64,000 nt of DNA from Pseudomonas sp. MYb185 (GTDB taxonomy: Bacteria > Pseudomonadota > Gammaproteobacteria > Pseudomonadales > Pseudomonadaceae): contig NZ_PCQD01000003.1 of the NCBI RefSeq assembly GCF_002979975.1, positions 372,001-436,000 on the forward strand, given 5' to 3'. Positions 46,232 to 55,526 of the stretch are shown in pieces. The notes under the pieces were generated by a model. It was given only the letters and a program-made list of their open reading frames with translations. It had not been told where the DNA came from and did not search any database. The first letter of the stretch is position 1. Every line of letters starts with the position of its first letter. The translations under genes were made by a program, and so were the position numbers.

Positions 46232-47203
46232 ATGCAATTGCTGTATCCGGAGATAAAACCTTTCGCCCGTCATGATCTGGCGGTCGAGGCGCCCCATGTG
46301 CTGTACGTCGATGAAAGCGGGCAGGAAAACGGCCTGCCGGTGGTCTTCATCCATGGAGGACCGGGCGGTGGCTGCGACAACCTGAGCCGACGCTTCTTCG
46401 ACCCGTCGATCTACCGCATCATCACCTTCGACCAACGCGGCGCAGGACGTTCCACGCCCCATGCCAGCCTGGAGAACAACACCACCGCCGCGCTGATCGA
46501 GGATCTTGAAGCGCTGCGCGAACATCTGCATATCGACAAGTGGGTACTGTTCGGCGGCTCCTGGGGCTCGACCCTGGCGCTGGCCTATGCCCAGGCCCAC
46601 CCCGAGCGGGTCATGGGCATGATCCTACGCGGCATCTTCCTGTGCCGTGACCAGGATATCCACTGGTTCTACCAGGAGGGCGCCAGCCGCATCTTCCCCG
46701 ACTACTGGGAAGACTACCAGTCGCTGATTCCCGAAGCGGAGCGCGGCGACATGGTCGCCGCCTATTACCGGCGATTGACCGGCGATGACGAAATCTGCCA
46801 GATGCATGCCGCCAGGGCCTGGTCCTGCTGGGAGGGGCGCTGTGCCACGCTACGGCCCAGCCCCCAGGTGGTGGATCGTTTCACCGATGCCCGGCGGGCC
46901 CTGGCCATGGCTCGCATCGAGTGCCACTACTTCATCAACCAGGCGTTTCTGCAGCCGGATCAACTGTTGCGCGAGATGCCCAGGATCGAACATATTCCCG
47001 GCGTCATCGTGCATGGGCGCTACGACATGATCTGCCCGCTGGATAATGCCCATGCCCTGCATCAGGTCTGGCCGGCCAGTGAGCTGCAGATCATCCGGGA
47101 CGCGGGGCATTCAGCCTCGGAGGCAGGTATTGCCGACGCCCTGGTGCGCGCTACCCAGAGCATGGCGGAGCGCCTGCTCAAGCTCAAGCCGGAGGCGGAA
47201 TAG
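46232..47203 (+). CDS. pip: Prolyl aminopeptidase (proline iminopeptidase)
   Basis: Alpha/beta-hydrolase of peptidase family S33, removing N-terminal proline from peptides. It has the oxyanion-hole loop HGGPGGGCD, the nucleophile Ser in FGGSWGSTLAL, the Asp in HGRYDMICP and the His in DAGHSASE. It is 323 residues from the ATG at 46232, which has GGGAG at suitable spacing; an ATG two codons upstream is less well placed. It is followed by dtd with a one-base gap. Confidence 0.95.
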   Translation: MQLLYPEIKPFARHDLAVEAPHVLYVDESGQENGLPVVFIHGGPGGGCDNLSRRFFDPSIYRIITFDQRGAGRSTPHASLENNTTAALIEDLEALREHLHIDKWVLFGGSWGSTLALAYAQAHPERVMGMILRGIFLCRDQDIHWFYQEGASRIFPDYWEDYQSLIPEAERGDMVAAYYRRLTGDDEICQMHAARAWSCWEGRCATLRPSPQVVDRFTDARRALAMARIECHYFINQAFLQPDQLLREMPRIEHIPGVIVHGRYDMICPLDNAHALHQVWPASELQIIRDAGHSASEAGIADALVRATQSMAERLLKLKPEAE

Positions 47204-47204
47204 G

Positions 47205-47642
47205 GTGAAGGGGTTGTTGCAACGGGTCAGCCAGGCCCGCGTGGAAGTGGACGGCGAGATTGTCGGAGCGATCGACCAGGGGCTGCTGGTGCTGGTCGGC
47301 ATCGAGCCGCGGGATGACCGGGCCAGTGCCGACCGGCTGCTGCACAAACTGCTCAACTACCGGGTATTCGCCGATGCCGAAGGGCGCATGAACTGCTCGG
47401 TGCAGGATATCCAGGGTGGGCTGCTGCTGGTCTCGCAGTTCACCCTGGCTGCCGACACCCGCAAGGGCCTGCGCCCTGGGTTCTCCACCGCCGCCCCGCC
47501 CCAGCAGGCCACCGAGCTGTTCGATTACCTGCTGACGCAGGCTCGCCAGAGCTGGTCGCAGGTCGCCACCGGACGCTTCGGTGCGGACATGCAGGTGCAC
47601 CTGGTCAATGACGGGCCGGTGACCATCCTGCTGGAAACCTGA
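47205..47642 (+). CDS. dtd: D-aminoacyl-tRNA deacylase
   Basis: Hydrolyses D-amino acids wrongly attached to tRNA. The 145 residues are exactly the bacterial length, with the two active-site motifs LVSQFTLAAD and VNDGPVTILLE. The GTG start lies one base after the pip stop, the same pairing as in pseudomonads, and depends on coupling or on the GGAGG inside pip. Longer frames extend into pip and are not used. Confidence 0.96.
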   Translation: MKGLLQRVSQARVEVDGEIVGAIDQGLLVLVGIEPRDDRASADRLLHKLLNYRVFADAEGRMNCSVQDIQGGLLLVSQFTLAADTRKGLRPGFSTAAPPQQATELFDYLLTQARQSWSQVATGRFGADMQVHLVNDGPVTILLET

Positions 47643-47725
47643 GCGCACCTGCGCTACGCCGGCGGCTCTGGAGCCCTGCAGGAGCCTGCGTCGAGCAGGC
47701 GCTCGATACGCCCGGGCGGTGTCTT

Positions 47726-48319
47726 TTATCTGGCTTCGGCCAACACCTGTTCGACAAAATCCAGCCGGTCCTGCCCGAAGAACATCTCCTCGCCGACGAA
47801 CAGCGTTGGTGCACCGAACACGCCGCGCTCGATGGCCCGTTCGGTGATCTGCCGCAGCCGGTCCTTGACCGCCGGGTCGTTGATCTTCTGCAGCAGCTCG
47901 GTCACATCGAAGCCGGCACCGCCCAGTACCTCGGCGATTACCTCCGGGCTGCCCATGTCCTTGCCATCCACCCACATGGCCTGGAATACCGCCTCGACAT
48001 AGGGCAAGAAGCGGTCGGTGCCGAGGTAGGCGGCGGCGCCGCGCATCAGCTGCATGGTATTGATCGGAAAGAACGGGTTGTGCTGGAACGGCACGCCGTA
48101 GCGCCGCGCAAAGCGCTGGAAGTCCACCCGGGTATAGCGGCCTTTGGCCGGGATGGTGGCCGGCGAGGCATTGCCGGTGGCCTTGAATACCCCGCCCAGC
48201 AACATCGGCTGGTACACCACCTCGGCGCCGTGGCGCTCAGCCAGGGCGCCGATCTGTGTCCAGGCCAGGTAACTGGCCGGGCTGCCCACATCAAAGAAGA
48301 ACTCTACCTGCTTGCTCAT
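47726..48319 (-). CDS. 2-hydroxychromene-2-carboxylate isomerase family (DsbA-like) protein
   Basis: A 197-residue thioredoxin-fold protein of the GST-kappa/HCCA isomerase group. The catalytic-type serine is in FFFDVGSPASYLAW; HNPFFPINTMQLMRGA and GVFGAPTLFVGEEMFFGQDRL are family motifs. HCCA isomerases use glutathione in naphthalene breakdown, but many homologues sit outside such pathways. It follows the SDR gene by 24 bp in the same direction and is probably co-regulated by HxlR. Confidence 0.88.
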   Translation of the reverse strand: MSKQVEFFFDVGSPASYLAWTQIGALAERHGAEVVYQPMLLGGVFKATGNASPATIPAKGRYTRVDFQRFARRYGVPFQHNPFFPINTMQLMRGAAAYLGTDRFLPYVEAVFQAMWVDGKDMGSPEVIAEVLGGAGFDVTELLQKINDPAVKDRLRQITERAIERGVFGAPTLFVGEEMFFGQDRLDFVEQVLAEAR

Positions 48320-48343
48320 GCTTGTTGCTCCAGTGTTGAAGGG

Positions 48344-49072
48344 TCAGAAGGTTTCCATCCACGGCCGCAGATCCAGCTCGTGGGTCCAGCTGTCACGGGG
48401 CTGGCAATGCAACTGCCAGTACTGCTCGGCGATATGCTCCGGATTGAGAATGCCACCCTCATCCTTCAGTGCGTAGCGTTCGGGGAAGTTATCGCGGATG
48501 AAGGCGGTGTCGATGGCGCCGTCGATGATCGGGTGCGCGACATGGATACCCTGTGGGCCCAGCTCGCGGGCCATGCTCTGGGCCAATGCACGCAGGGCGA
48601 ACTTGGCGCCAGCGAAGGCGCTGAAGCCCTTGCCGCCGCGCAGCGAGGCGGTGGCGCCGGTGAAAATGATGGTGCCGCGCCCACGGGGCAGCATCACCTT
48701 GGCGGCTTCGCGGCCGGTGAGAAAACCCGCCAGGGCGGCCATCTCCCAGACCTTGCGGTACACCCGCTCGGTGGTCTCGGTGATGCTGAAGTGCACATTG
48801 GCGCCGATATTGAAGATCACCACTTCAATCGGCCCGATATCCCGTTCGATGTCACTGAACAGCTGGACCATCTGCTCTTCGCTGCGGGCATCACAGCCGA
48901 AGGCGTGCGCCGTGCCGCCGGCCTGCTCGATATTCTCGACCAGTGGTGCCAGTTTGTCGGCCTGGCGACGGGTAATGCACAGTGCGAAGCCCTCGCGGGC
49001 GAAACGTCGGGCAATGGCGCCGCCGGTGGCATCGCCGGCACCGATGACGACAGCAACAGGGGATCTGGACAT
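48344..49072 (-). CDS. Short-chain dehydrogenase/reductase-like protein lacking the catalytic tyrosine
   Basis: A 242-residue Rossmann-fold SDR. The nucleotide loop is atypical (VIGAGDATGGAIARRF instead of TGxxxGIG), and the N-A-x-G-like segment reads NIGANV. At the active site the usual Tyr-x-x-x-Lys is Phe-Ala-Gly-Ala-Lys (SAFAGAKFALRAL), so the proton donor is missing. It may be a non-catalytic or divergent SDR. It starts about 110 bp from the divergent hxlR-type gene and precedes the isomerase gene. Confidence 0.85.
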   Translation of the reverse strand: MSRSPVAVVIGAGDATGGAIARRFAREGFALCITRRQADKLAPLVENIEQAGGTAHAFGCDARSEEQMVQLFSDIERDIGPIEVVIFNIGANVHFSITETTERVYRKVWEMAALAGFLTGREAAKVMLPRGRGTIIFTGATASLRGGKGFSAFAGAKFALRALAQSMARELGPQGIHVAHPIIDGAIDTAFIRDNFPERYALKDEGGILNPEHIAEQYWQLHCQPRDSWTHELDLRPWMETF

Positions 49073-49103
49073 GGTAGGCTCCTGGTTGTTGGTTCTTTTT
49101 TAG

Positions 49104-49124
49104 AACTGATAAATATAGTCAGTT
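49104..49124. promoter_or_regulatory. Probable HxlR operator
   Basis: AACTGA and TCAGTT form a 6-bp inverted repeat around nine AT-rich bases, centred between the divergent SDR and HxlR genes. Imperfect direct copies of TTCTTTTTxxGAACT overlap each side (about 49092-49107 and 49123-49137), so more than one dimer may bind. Confidence 0.55.
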
Positions 49125-49180
49125 TCTTTTTGGAACTTGTCAAGCTATCCTGTGGCTGTTTGTTGATTGGAGGATGACCT

Positions 49181-49675
49181 ATGCGCTGGGAGGAGCTGGA
49201 CCAACAGCCCTGTTCCCTGTCCCGTACGCTGGCCGTGGTCGGCGACCGCTGGACATTGCTGGTGCTGCGCGACTGCTTTCTCGGAGTGCGGCGTTTCGAT
49301 GAGTTCGAGAAGCGCCTCGGCGTGACCCGCCACGTACTGGCCGATCGCCTGAAGAAGCTGGTTGAATACGGCGTGCTGGCCAAGGTGCCCTATCAGCAGC
49401 GGCCGCTGCGCGAAGAATACCGGCTGACCGAGCGCGGCCTGGAGCTGCACCCGGCGATCATGGCGCTGGTCAGTTGGGGTGACCGGCACATGGCCGATGA
49501 GCGCGGCGCGCCGATTCGTCATGTGCACAGGGGCTGCGGCCAGCCGATGCGCCCGGTGACGGTCTGCTCGGAATGCGGCGAGCCTGTCGGCGCGCGGGAT
49601 ATCAGGGTGGAGGTAGGGCCGGGTTGGCTGGATCTGGCGGAGGATATATTGCTGGATAAGGCCGGGCAGCAGTAG
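49181..49675 (+). CDS. HxlR-family transcriptional regulator with Cys-rich C-terminus
   Basis: A 164-residue winged-helix regulator. The HxlR N-terminus carries the conserved redox-type Cys (QPCSLSRTLAVVGDRW), followed by the helix-turn-helix (FDEFEKRLGVTRHVLADRL) and the wing RPLREEYRLTERG. An added tail of about 55 residues holds three cysteines (RGCGQ, VCSECG) that could bind zinc or respond to electrophiles. GGAGG precedes the ATG. It is divergent from the SDR/isomerase pair, its probable targets. Confidence 0.92.
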   Translation: MRWEELDQQPCSLSRTLAVVGDRWTLLVLRDCFLGVRRFDEFEKRLGVTRHVLADRLKKLVEYGVLAKVPYQQRPLREEYRLTERGLELHPAIMALVSWGDRHMADERGAPIRHVHRGCGQPMRPVTVCSECGEPVGARDIRVEVGPGWLDLAEDILLDKAGQQ

Positions 49676-49708
49676 CTGCCCGGCGTTTATCTTCAATCAA
49701 ACTATCTC

Positions 49709-52018
49709 TTAGAAACTGACGCTGGTGCTCAGCAGATAGGAGCGTGGCGCGCCGAGGGCGACCCGGGTACCGGGCCAGTTGGCCGAGGTCGCATAGAGCT
49801 CATCGGTAATGTTGTCGATATTCAGCCGCACCTGGATGTTCGGGTTGACCTCATAGGCGACCATCGCGTTGTACACGGTGTAGTCCGGCAGCTTACCGAA
49901 CTGGCCATTGGGGATGATGCGGTCGGCATCATCCGGACGACCCAGCCAGGATTCGCTCACATAGCGCGCGCCGGCACCCAGGGTCAGACCGATTGGCAAC
50001 CGGTAGGTGGTCCACAGGTTGGCGCTGGTATCCGGGGTGAAGGCCAGTTCATCGCCACGGGTGGAGGTGAAGCTGCCGTAGTCGCCCGGGTTGGCTTCGC
50101 GCCGCGCGGCATCCAGATAGGCGCTGTGCTTGCGCTCGCTGTCGAGGAACACCACGCCACCGAACACATCCCACTGCGGGGTGATCTTGCCCGCCAGACC
50201 CAACTCCAGGCCCTGGATTATCTGCTTGCCGTAGCCCTTCAATTCCGTCGGGCTGTCCGGGTCGCCAGGGGTCTTGCCACTGATCGCGACATTGCGGCGT
50301 TCACTGTGGAACAGCGCCGCAGTGGCGGACAGGCGCTGGTCGAACAGCTCCCATTTGGTGCCGATCTCATAGTTGACCGCCTTCTGGGTCTTGGCCTTGT
50401 CATTGTTCTGACCGACCAGGCCAGGGAAGGCATTGTCACCGGTACGGGAAATATCCGGGTTGGACAGGAACGAACCCGGCGGCAGGGTGGACAGGCCGAC
50501 CGAAGCGTAGATAGAGCCGTTAGCCGCCGGCTTGAACACCAGGCCGAGCTTGCCGCCGAGGGTGGTGTCGGAAGCCTTGTAGCCGTCTGCCGGGCCCTGT
50601 GGCGTGCCGTCGGCATTGGTGCTGTCGATCTTCGCCTTGTAGTGCTCGGCGCGCAGGCCGCCGGTGACTTGCCAACGCTCGTTCAGCTTGATGGTGTCGT
50701 AGGCGTATACCGCGGCGGTGTCGATCTTCACTTCGTTGCCTTGGTCCGCCTGGGGGTTCCAGGAGCCGGAGCGTGAAGGGTCGGGATTGAACAGGTCGGT
50801 ACTGCCTGCATCGTTGGTCCCGTAGCGATCAGCCTCCGAGGTTTCCCTGCTCAGTTCCAGTCCGGTGGACAGGGTATGCTCCAGGCCGCCGGTCTGGAAG
50901 CGAGTAACCAGGCTGCTCAGGTTGGACAGGGTGACGTTGGTGCGGTCATAGCGTTGGGTCTGGGTGGCGACCTCCTGGCTTGCCGGGTCGTAGCCAAAGG
51001 GAACGGTGAAGCGTGAATCGCGCTTGTTCTGCGACCAGCGCAACTGGTTGCTGAAGGTGGTGTTTTCGGAGAAGTCGTGTTCGATACGACCCATCAGCGC
51101 GTAGGACTCGGCGTCGTCATAATCGGACTTCAGGCCATAGAAATTGTCACGATCGCTTTTGCTGGTGGCCGAATCGTAGTTGTTCATGCCCTTGATGAAC
51201 GCGGCGGGTACGCCCCAGTCAGGCACATCCTCGTGCTTCACATACTGGTACGCCAGGGTAAAGCGGGTCGGCGTATTCAGACCGAAGGAGATCGATGGGG
51301 CGATGCCGAAGCTGGTCTGCTCGGCGCGATCACGCCCGGGCATGCCACTGTCCATGGATAACAGGTTGACACGTACGGCCACGTCATCGGCAATCACATG
51401 GTTGCTGTCGAGTGTGGCACGCAGGCGGTTGTCGGACTCGTAGCTGTCGAAGCCGAAGCCGATGGTGGCCTGGTTGAAGTTCTGCAACTGGGGCGTCTTG
51501 GTGACCTGGTTGATATAGCCGCCGGGACCGCCGCGGCCGTTGTCCGCCGCTGGGCCTTTGATCACTTCCACCTGTTCGACGTTGAATATGTCCCGGTTCT
51601 GGCTGCCCGAGTCGCGTACACCATCGACGAAGATGCTGCCGCTGGTATCGAAGCCGCGCAGCTGGAAATTGTTGGAGCTGGTGGAAAAACCATTCTCGCC
51701 GGCGTTGAAGCTGATGCCGGGGGTGTTGCCGAGCACATCAGTGAGGCTCTGCGCGCCTTGCTGGATGAAGACTTCCCGCGGGATCACCTGCACGGTTTGC
51801 GGGGTATCGAGCAAGGGCGCGGTGAATTTGGGCGAGGATGCCACGCCGGCGGGCGGTGTCTGGCTACCGGTTACCGATGCTGCTTCCAGTTGCAGCACGT
51901 CATTACTGCTCTGTTGGGCATGGGCCGGCAGGACTGTCAGGGCTCCTGTGGCACAGATGATGGCGGTGGCAAGCGGATGAACGCGCAAGGCCCTGGCGCT
52001 TTTGATGTGTCTGGTCAT
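49709..52018 (-). CDS. piuA: TonB-dependent siderophore receptor (PiuA/Fiu type)
   Basis: Outer-membrane catecholate-type iron-siderophore receptor, 769 residues. The signal peptide ends near AHA-QQ (residue 35). The plug domain contains DTPQTVQVIPREV, NNFQLRGFDTSGSIFVDG and VEVIKGPAADNGRGGPGG. The 22-strand barrel ends with the aromatic YLLSTSVSF. The divergent partner is piuC, as Fiu/PiuA receptors are usually beside YbiX/PiuC. A Fur-like site sits in the shared promoter. PiuA relatives also admit siderophore-linked beta-lactams. Confidence 0.9.
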   Translation of the reverse strand: MTRHIKSARALRVHPLATAIICATGALTVLPAHAQQSSNDVLQLEAASVTGSQTPPAGVASSPKFTAPLLDTPQTVQVIPREVFIQQGAQSLTDVLGNTPGISFNAGENGFSTSSNNFQLRGFDTSGSIFVDGVRDSGSQNRDIFNVEQVEVIKGPAADNGRGGPGGYINQVTKTPQLQNFNQATIGFGFDSYESDNRLRATLDSNHVIADDVAVRVNLLSMDSGMPGRDRAEQTSFGIAPSISFGLNTPTRFTLAYQYVKHEDVPDWGVPAAFIKGMNNYDSATSKSDRDNFYGLKSDYDDAESYALMGRIEHDFSENTTFSNQLRWSQNKRDSRFTVPFGYDPASQEVATQTQRYDRTNVTLSNLSSLVTRFQTGGLEHTLSTGLELSRETSEADRYGTNDAGSTDLFNPDPSRSGSWNPQADQGNEVKIDTAAVYAYDTIKLNERWQVTGGLRAEHYKAKIDSTNADGTPQGPADGYKASDTTLGGKLGLVFKPAANGSIYASVGLSTLPPGSFLSNPDISRTGDNAFPGLVGQNNDKAKTQKAVNYEIGTKWELFDQRLSATAALFHSERRNVAISGKTPGDPDSPTELKGYGKQIIQGLELGLAGKITPQWDVFGGVVFLDSERKHSAYLDAARREANPGDYGSFTSTRGDELAFTPDTSANLWTTYRLPIGLTLGAGARYVSESWLGRPDDADRIIPNGQFGKLPDYTVYNAMVAYEVNPNIQVRLNIDNITDELYATSANWPGTRVALGAPRSYLLSTSVSF

Positions 52019-52085
52019 TGGCTCTTTCCTGAAAGGATTTGTGTTGTTATGTGCAGATTGAATGCATTGCTAATCTACATCGAAG

Positions 52086-52100
52086 TGATAATAATTAACA
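52086..52100. promoter_or_regulatory. Fur box between piuA and piuC
   Basis: TGATAATAATTAACA matches the 15-base Fur core TGATAATNATTATCA at all but one of the defined positions. It lies 68 bp upstream of the piuA ATG and about 140 bp before piuC, so iron can repress both directions. Confidence 0.75.
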
Positions 52101-52239
52101 TTGATTGTTGTCGCAAACGGAACGAAGTGTTCCTTGATTCAAGGCCTTGACCAAGGCTGCGCTGACGAACTTCGCTACAATGACCGCCAAGGCGGTTCGA
52201 GGTGACCACTATGGCCGGATGGCAGGGAGATACTCAGAC

Positions 52240-52920
52240 GTGATGCACATCATTCCCAATCTGCTGAGCAAGGAGCAGGTGTGCCAGGTGCGCCAGGCTC
52301 TGGAGCAGGCGGACTGGACCGATGGCCGGGTCAGCGCCGGGCATCAGGCATTGAAGGCCAAGCACAACCTGCAACTGGACCAGGACCATCCGGTCAGCCG
52401 GCAGATTGGCGATTTCATCCTCGAACGCCTGGGCGGCAACCCGCGTTTCATGGCCACGGCGCTGCCGCTCAAGGTGTTCCCGCCGCGTTTCAACCGCTAT
52501 CAGGGCGGCGGCCATTACGGCAACCATATCGACAGCGCGGTGCTCAGCGTGCCGGGCACGCCGCACCGGGTCAGGGGGGATATTTCCGCGACCCTGTTTC
52601 TCTGCGACCCGGACCAATACGATGGCGGTGAACTGATCATCGAGGACACCTACGGCAGCCACAGCGTCAAGCTGCCGGCCGGTGATATGGTGCTCTATCC
52701 GGGCACCAGCCTGCACCGGGTCACGCCGGTTACCCGTGGCGCGCGCCTGGCATCGTTCTTCTGGGTGCAGAGCCTGGTCAGGGAGGATAGCCAGCGCGGT
52801 ATCCTGCTGAATCTGGATGACGCCATACAGAACCTGACGCTCAAGTTGCCGGACGATCCGGCGCTGGCGCAATTGACCGGCGTCTATCACAACCTGCTGC
52901 GCCAATGGTCCAACACCTGA
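52240..52920 (+). CDS. piuC: PKHD-type Fe(II)/2-oxoglutarate hydroxylase PiuC
   Basis: Non-heme iron dioxygenase of the YbiX/PiuC family, about 226 residues. Iron ligands are visible in YGNHIDSAV (His and Asp) and SLHRVTPV (His); the 2-oxoglutarate-binding Arg is in [10 protein letters not shown]. The long frame starts at 52147, but an AGGGAG precedes a GTG-ATG pair at 52240/52243 and homologues begin MMHIIP-like there. The gene is iron-regulated with piuA and is thought to act on the siderophore. The alpha-hydroxy-acid oxidase follows after 13 bp. Confidence 0.92.
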   Translation: MMHIIPNLLSKEQVCQVRQALEQADWTDGRVSAGHQALKAKHNLQLDQDHPVSRQIGDFILERLGGNPRFMATALPLKVFPPRFNRYQGGGHYGNHIDSAVLSVPGTPHRVRGDISATLFLCDPDQYDGGELIIEDTYGSHSVKLPAGDMVLYPGTSLHRVTPVTRGARLASFFWVQSLVREDSQRGILLNLDDAIQNLTLKLPDDPALAQLTGVYHNLLRQWSNT

Positions 52921-52933
52921 ACGGGAGCCGGAG

Positions 52934-54046
52934 ATGACCGATGGATTGCCGCCGCTGCAACGGATACCCGCCGATGTGGTGGCGCTGGACGATTATGCCG
53001 AGCTGTCCCGGCAGCACATGAGCGCGGCCGCCTGGAGCTGGCTGAACGGCGGTGCAGCGGATGAAACCACGCTGCGTGACAACCGCGCCGCCTATGCGCG
53101 GATCAGGCTCGGCAACCGTATATTGCGGGATATGCGCGGCGGCAGTACCGAACTGAGCCTGTTCGGTCAGCATTTTGCCTATCCGATCATGCTGGCGCCG
53201 GTGGCCCATCAGCGCCTGGTGCATGCCGATGGCGAACTGGCCACGCTGCTCGGCGCCTCGGCGATGGGCGCCGGCATGCTGATCAGCACCCAGGCCAGCG
53301 TGGCGTTGGAGGAGATCGCCAGGGCCGCCCATGCGCCGCTGTGGTTCCAGTTGTATATCCAGCCGGACCGCGAGTTCACCGCGGCGCTGGTACGGCGTGC
53401 GGAGGCGGCGGGCTACCAGGCTCTGGTGCTGACCGTGGATGCGCCGGTCAGTGGTGTGCGCAACCGTGAACAGCGCAGCGGCTTCGCCCTGCCGGCGCAT
53501 ATCGAGACGGTCAATCTGGCGGGCATGGCCGGCTTGCCGCCGCACACGGCGCAGGCGGGCACTAGCCCGCTGTTCGGCAGCCCATTGCTGGCCGCGGCGC
53601 CCACTTGGCAGGACCTCGACTGGCTGCGTGGGTTGACCCGGTTGCCGATCCTGCTCAAGGGCGTGCTCAATCCGGACGACGCGCGCCAGGCGCTGGCCCA
53701 TGGCGCGGATGGCATCATCGTTTCCAACCATGGTGGGCGTGTGCTGGATGGCGTACCGGCGAGCATCGATGCCTTGCCCGCTGTGGTGCGGGCGGTCGAT
53801 GGCGCGGTGCCGGTGCTGGTCGATGGCGGCATACGCCGGGGCACGGACATCCTCAAGGCCCTGGCCCTGGGGGCCCAGGCGGTGCTGGTCGGCCGTCCCT
53901 ATATGCAGGCGCTGGCGGTCGGCGGGCCGTCAGGCGTCGCCCATGTGCTGCACATTCTGCGTACCGAGCTGGAAATGGCGATGGTCCTCACCGGCTGCCG
54001 CACGCTGGCGGATATCGATGAGCGGGTGCTCTGGGGCGCCAGCTAG
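52934..54046 (+). CDS. FMN-dependent alpha-hydroxy-acid oxidase (lactate oxidase-like)
   Basis: A 370-residue TIM-barrel flavoenzyme that oxidises 2-hydroxy acids such as lactate or glycolate. The catalytic His is in VSNHGGRVLDG. FMN-binding segments include IMLAPVAHQRLVHADGE, STQAS, VDAPVSGVRNREQR and VDGGIRRGTDILKALALGA. No membrane insert like that of LldD is obvious, suggesting a soluble oxidase. It is probably co-transcribed with piuC and overlaps the end of the convergent rsmE by 4 bp. Confidence 0.9.
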   Translation: MTDGLPPLQRIPADVVALDDYAELSRQHMSAAAWSWLNGGAADETTLRDNRAAYARIRLGNRILRDMRGGSTELSLFGQHFAYPIMLAPVAHQRLVHADGELATLLGASAMGAGMLISTQASVALEEIARAAHAPLWFQLYIQPDREFTAALVRRAEAAGYQALVLTVDAPVSGVRNREQRSGFALPAHIETVNLAGMAGLPPHTAQAGTSPLFGSPLLAAAPTWQDLDWLRGLTRLPILLKGVLNPDDARQALAHGADGIIVSNHGGRVLDGVPASIDALPAVVRAVDGAVPVLVDGGIRRGTDILKALALGAQAVLVGRPYMQALAVGGPSGVAHVLHILRTELEMAMVLTGCRTLADIDERVLWGAS

Positions 54047-54750
54047 AACAATCGGGCCAGCAGCGCGGTCACGGCGGTTTCCACCCGCAGGATGCGCTCG
54101 CCCATCTGCACCGGCTGCAATCCAGCACGGGCCAGCATGTCCACCTCATAGGGAATCCAGCCGCCTTCCGGACCGATGGCCAGGGTGATCGGGCCGCTGT
54201 GCTGGCGCGGGCAGGGCGGATGGTCGCCGGGGTGGGCGACCAGCCCCAGGCTGTCGCCGATCAGGCCGGGCAGGTGGTCTTCGACGAAGGGTTTGAAACG
54301 CTTCTCGATCCGCACGGTGGGCAGTACGGTATCGCGGGCCTGTTCGAGGCCCAGCAGCAGGTTGTCGCGGATTTGCTGCGGCTGCAGAAAGGGCGTCTGC
54401 CAGAAGCTCTTTTCCACCCGGTAACTGTTCAGCAGGATGATCTCGCCCACACCGAGGGTGGCGCAGTGCTGCAGGATGCGGCGGAACATCTTCGGCCTGG
54501 GCATGGCCAGCAGCAGGGTCAGCGGCAGCTTGACGGGCGGTGGTTGGGTCAGCCTGAGTTGCAGTTCAGCGTGGCGGTCATCCAGCGACAGTACCTGGCC
54601 TTCACCCATCAGGCCATCGATCAGGCCGACCCGCAGGCTGTCACCCACTGCCAGCTGCTGAATCTCCAGCATATGCTGCAGGCGCCGGCCACTGAGCCGA
54701 GCCCGCTGCGGCGCGATGAAGTCTTGCTCTTCGAGCAGCAGCAGGTTCAT
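54043..54750 (-). CDS. rsmE: 16S rRNA (uracil-1498-N3)-methyltransferase RsmE
   Basis: SPOUT-class rRNA methylase, 235 residues. An N-terminal PUA-like domain is followed by the knot with LAIGPEGGW and GERILRVETA. The ATG at 54750 overlaps the tatC stop (ATGA), so it is read from the tat operon, as in P. aeruginosa. A start 90 bp upstream lies inside tatC and is unlikely. Confidence 0.95.
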   Translation of the reverse strand: MNLLLLEEQDFIAPQRARLSGRRLQHMLEIQQLAVGDSLRVGLIDGLMGEGQVLSLDDRHAELQLRLTQPPPVKLPLTLLLAMPRPKMFRRILQHCATLGVGEIILLNSYRVEKSFWQTPFLQPQQIRDNLLLGLEQARDTVLPTVRIEKRFKPFVEDHLPGLIGDSLGLVAHPGDHPPCPRQHSGPITLAIGPEGGWIPYEVDMLARAGLQPVQMGERILRVETAVTALLARLF

Positions 54751-55526
54751 GCGCCGGGGCTGTCGTCCTGGCTTTCGGCTTCCCGGTTCACTGGCTTGAG
54801 CAGCCCGCTGGCCAGAATGCCGACCTCGTACAGCAACCACATGGGGACGGCCAGCATGGTCTGGGAGATCACGTCGGGCGGGGTCAACAGCATGCCGATG
54901 ACGAAGCAGCCGATGATCACGTAAGGGCGAATCTGCTTGAGCTTGGCCACATCCACCACCCCGGCAAGTACCAGCAGTACCGTGGCGACCGGGATTTCGA
55001 AGGCCAGGCCGAAGGCCAGGAACAGCGTCATCACGAAGTCGAGGTAGTTGTTGATGTCGGTCATCACCGTCACCCCCTCGGGGGCGACGCTGGTGAAGAA
55101 GCCGAAGACCAGCGGGAACACCGCGTAATAGGCGAACGCCATGCCGGCATAGAACAGGATGATGCTCGAGGCCAGCAGTGGCAGGGCGATGCGCTTCTCA
55201 TGCTTGTACAGCCCCGGCGCGATAAAGCCCCAGATCTGATGCAGGACAAAGGGCATGGCCAGGAACAGCGCGCTGATCAGCGCCAGCTTGAATGGCGTGA
55301 GAAACGGTGAGGCCACATCCGTGGCGATCATGCTCGTGCCTTCGGGCAGGTACACTCGCAGCGGCTCGGAGATGAAGGTGTAGAGGTCGTTGGCGAAATA
55401 GAACAACCCGGCGAAAATCAGCAGCCAGATCACTATGATGCGCAGCAACCGTGAGCGCAGCTCGGTCAGGTGGGCGATCAGCGGCATGTCGCCGCCGGGA
55501 CCCTGCTCAGGTAGTTTGTCGCTCAT
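54747..55526 (-). CDS. tatC: Sec-independent translocase subunit TatC
   Basis: Inner-membrane receptor for twin-arginine signal peptides, 259 residues with six helices. Diagnostic segments are the N-terminal [11 protein letters not shown], the LLSxxxF-type [19 protein letters not shown] and the conserved [14 protein letters not shown] with its Glu. The start overlaps tatB by 4 bp. It has a charged C-terminal tail. Confidence 0.98.
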   Translation of the reverse strand: MSDKLPEQGPGGDMPLIAHLTELRSRLLRIIVIWLLIFAGLFYFANDLYTFISEPLRVYLPEGTSMIATDVASPFLTPFKLALISALFLAMPFVLHQIWGFIAPGLYKHEKRIALPLLASSIILFYAGMAFAYYAVFPLVFGFFTSVAPEGVTVMTDINNYLDFVMTLFLAFGLAFEIPVATVLLVLAGVVDVAKLKQIRPYVIIGCFVIGMLLTPPDVISQTMLAVPMWLLYEVGILASGLLKPVNREAESQDDSPGA

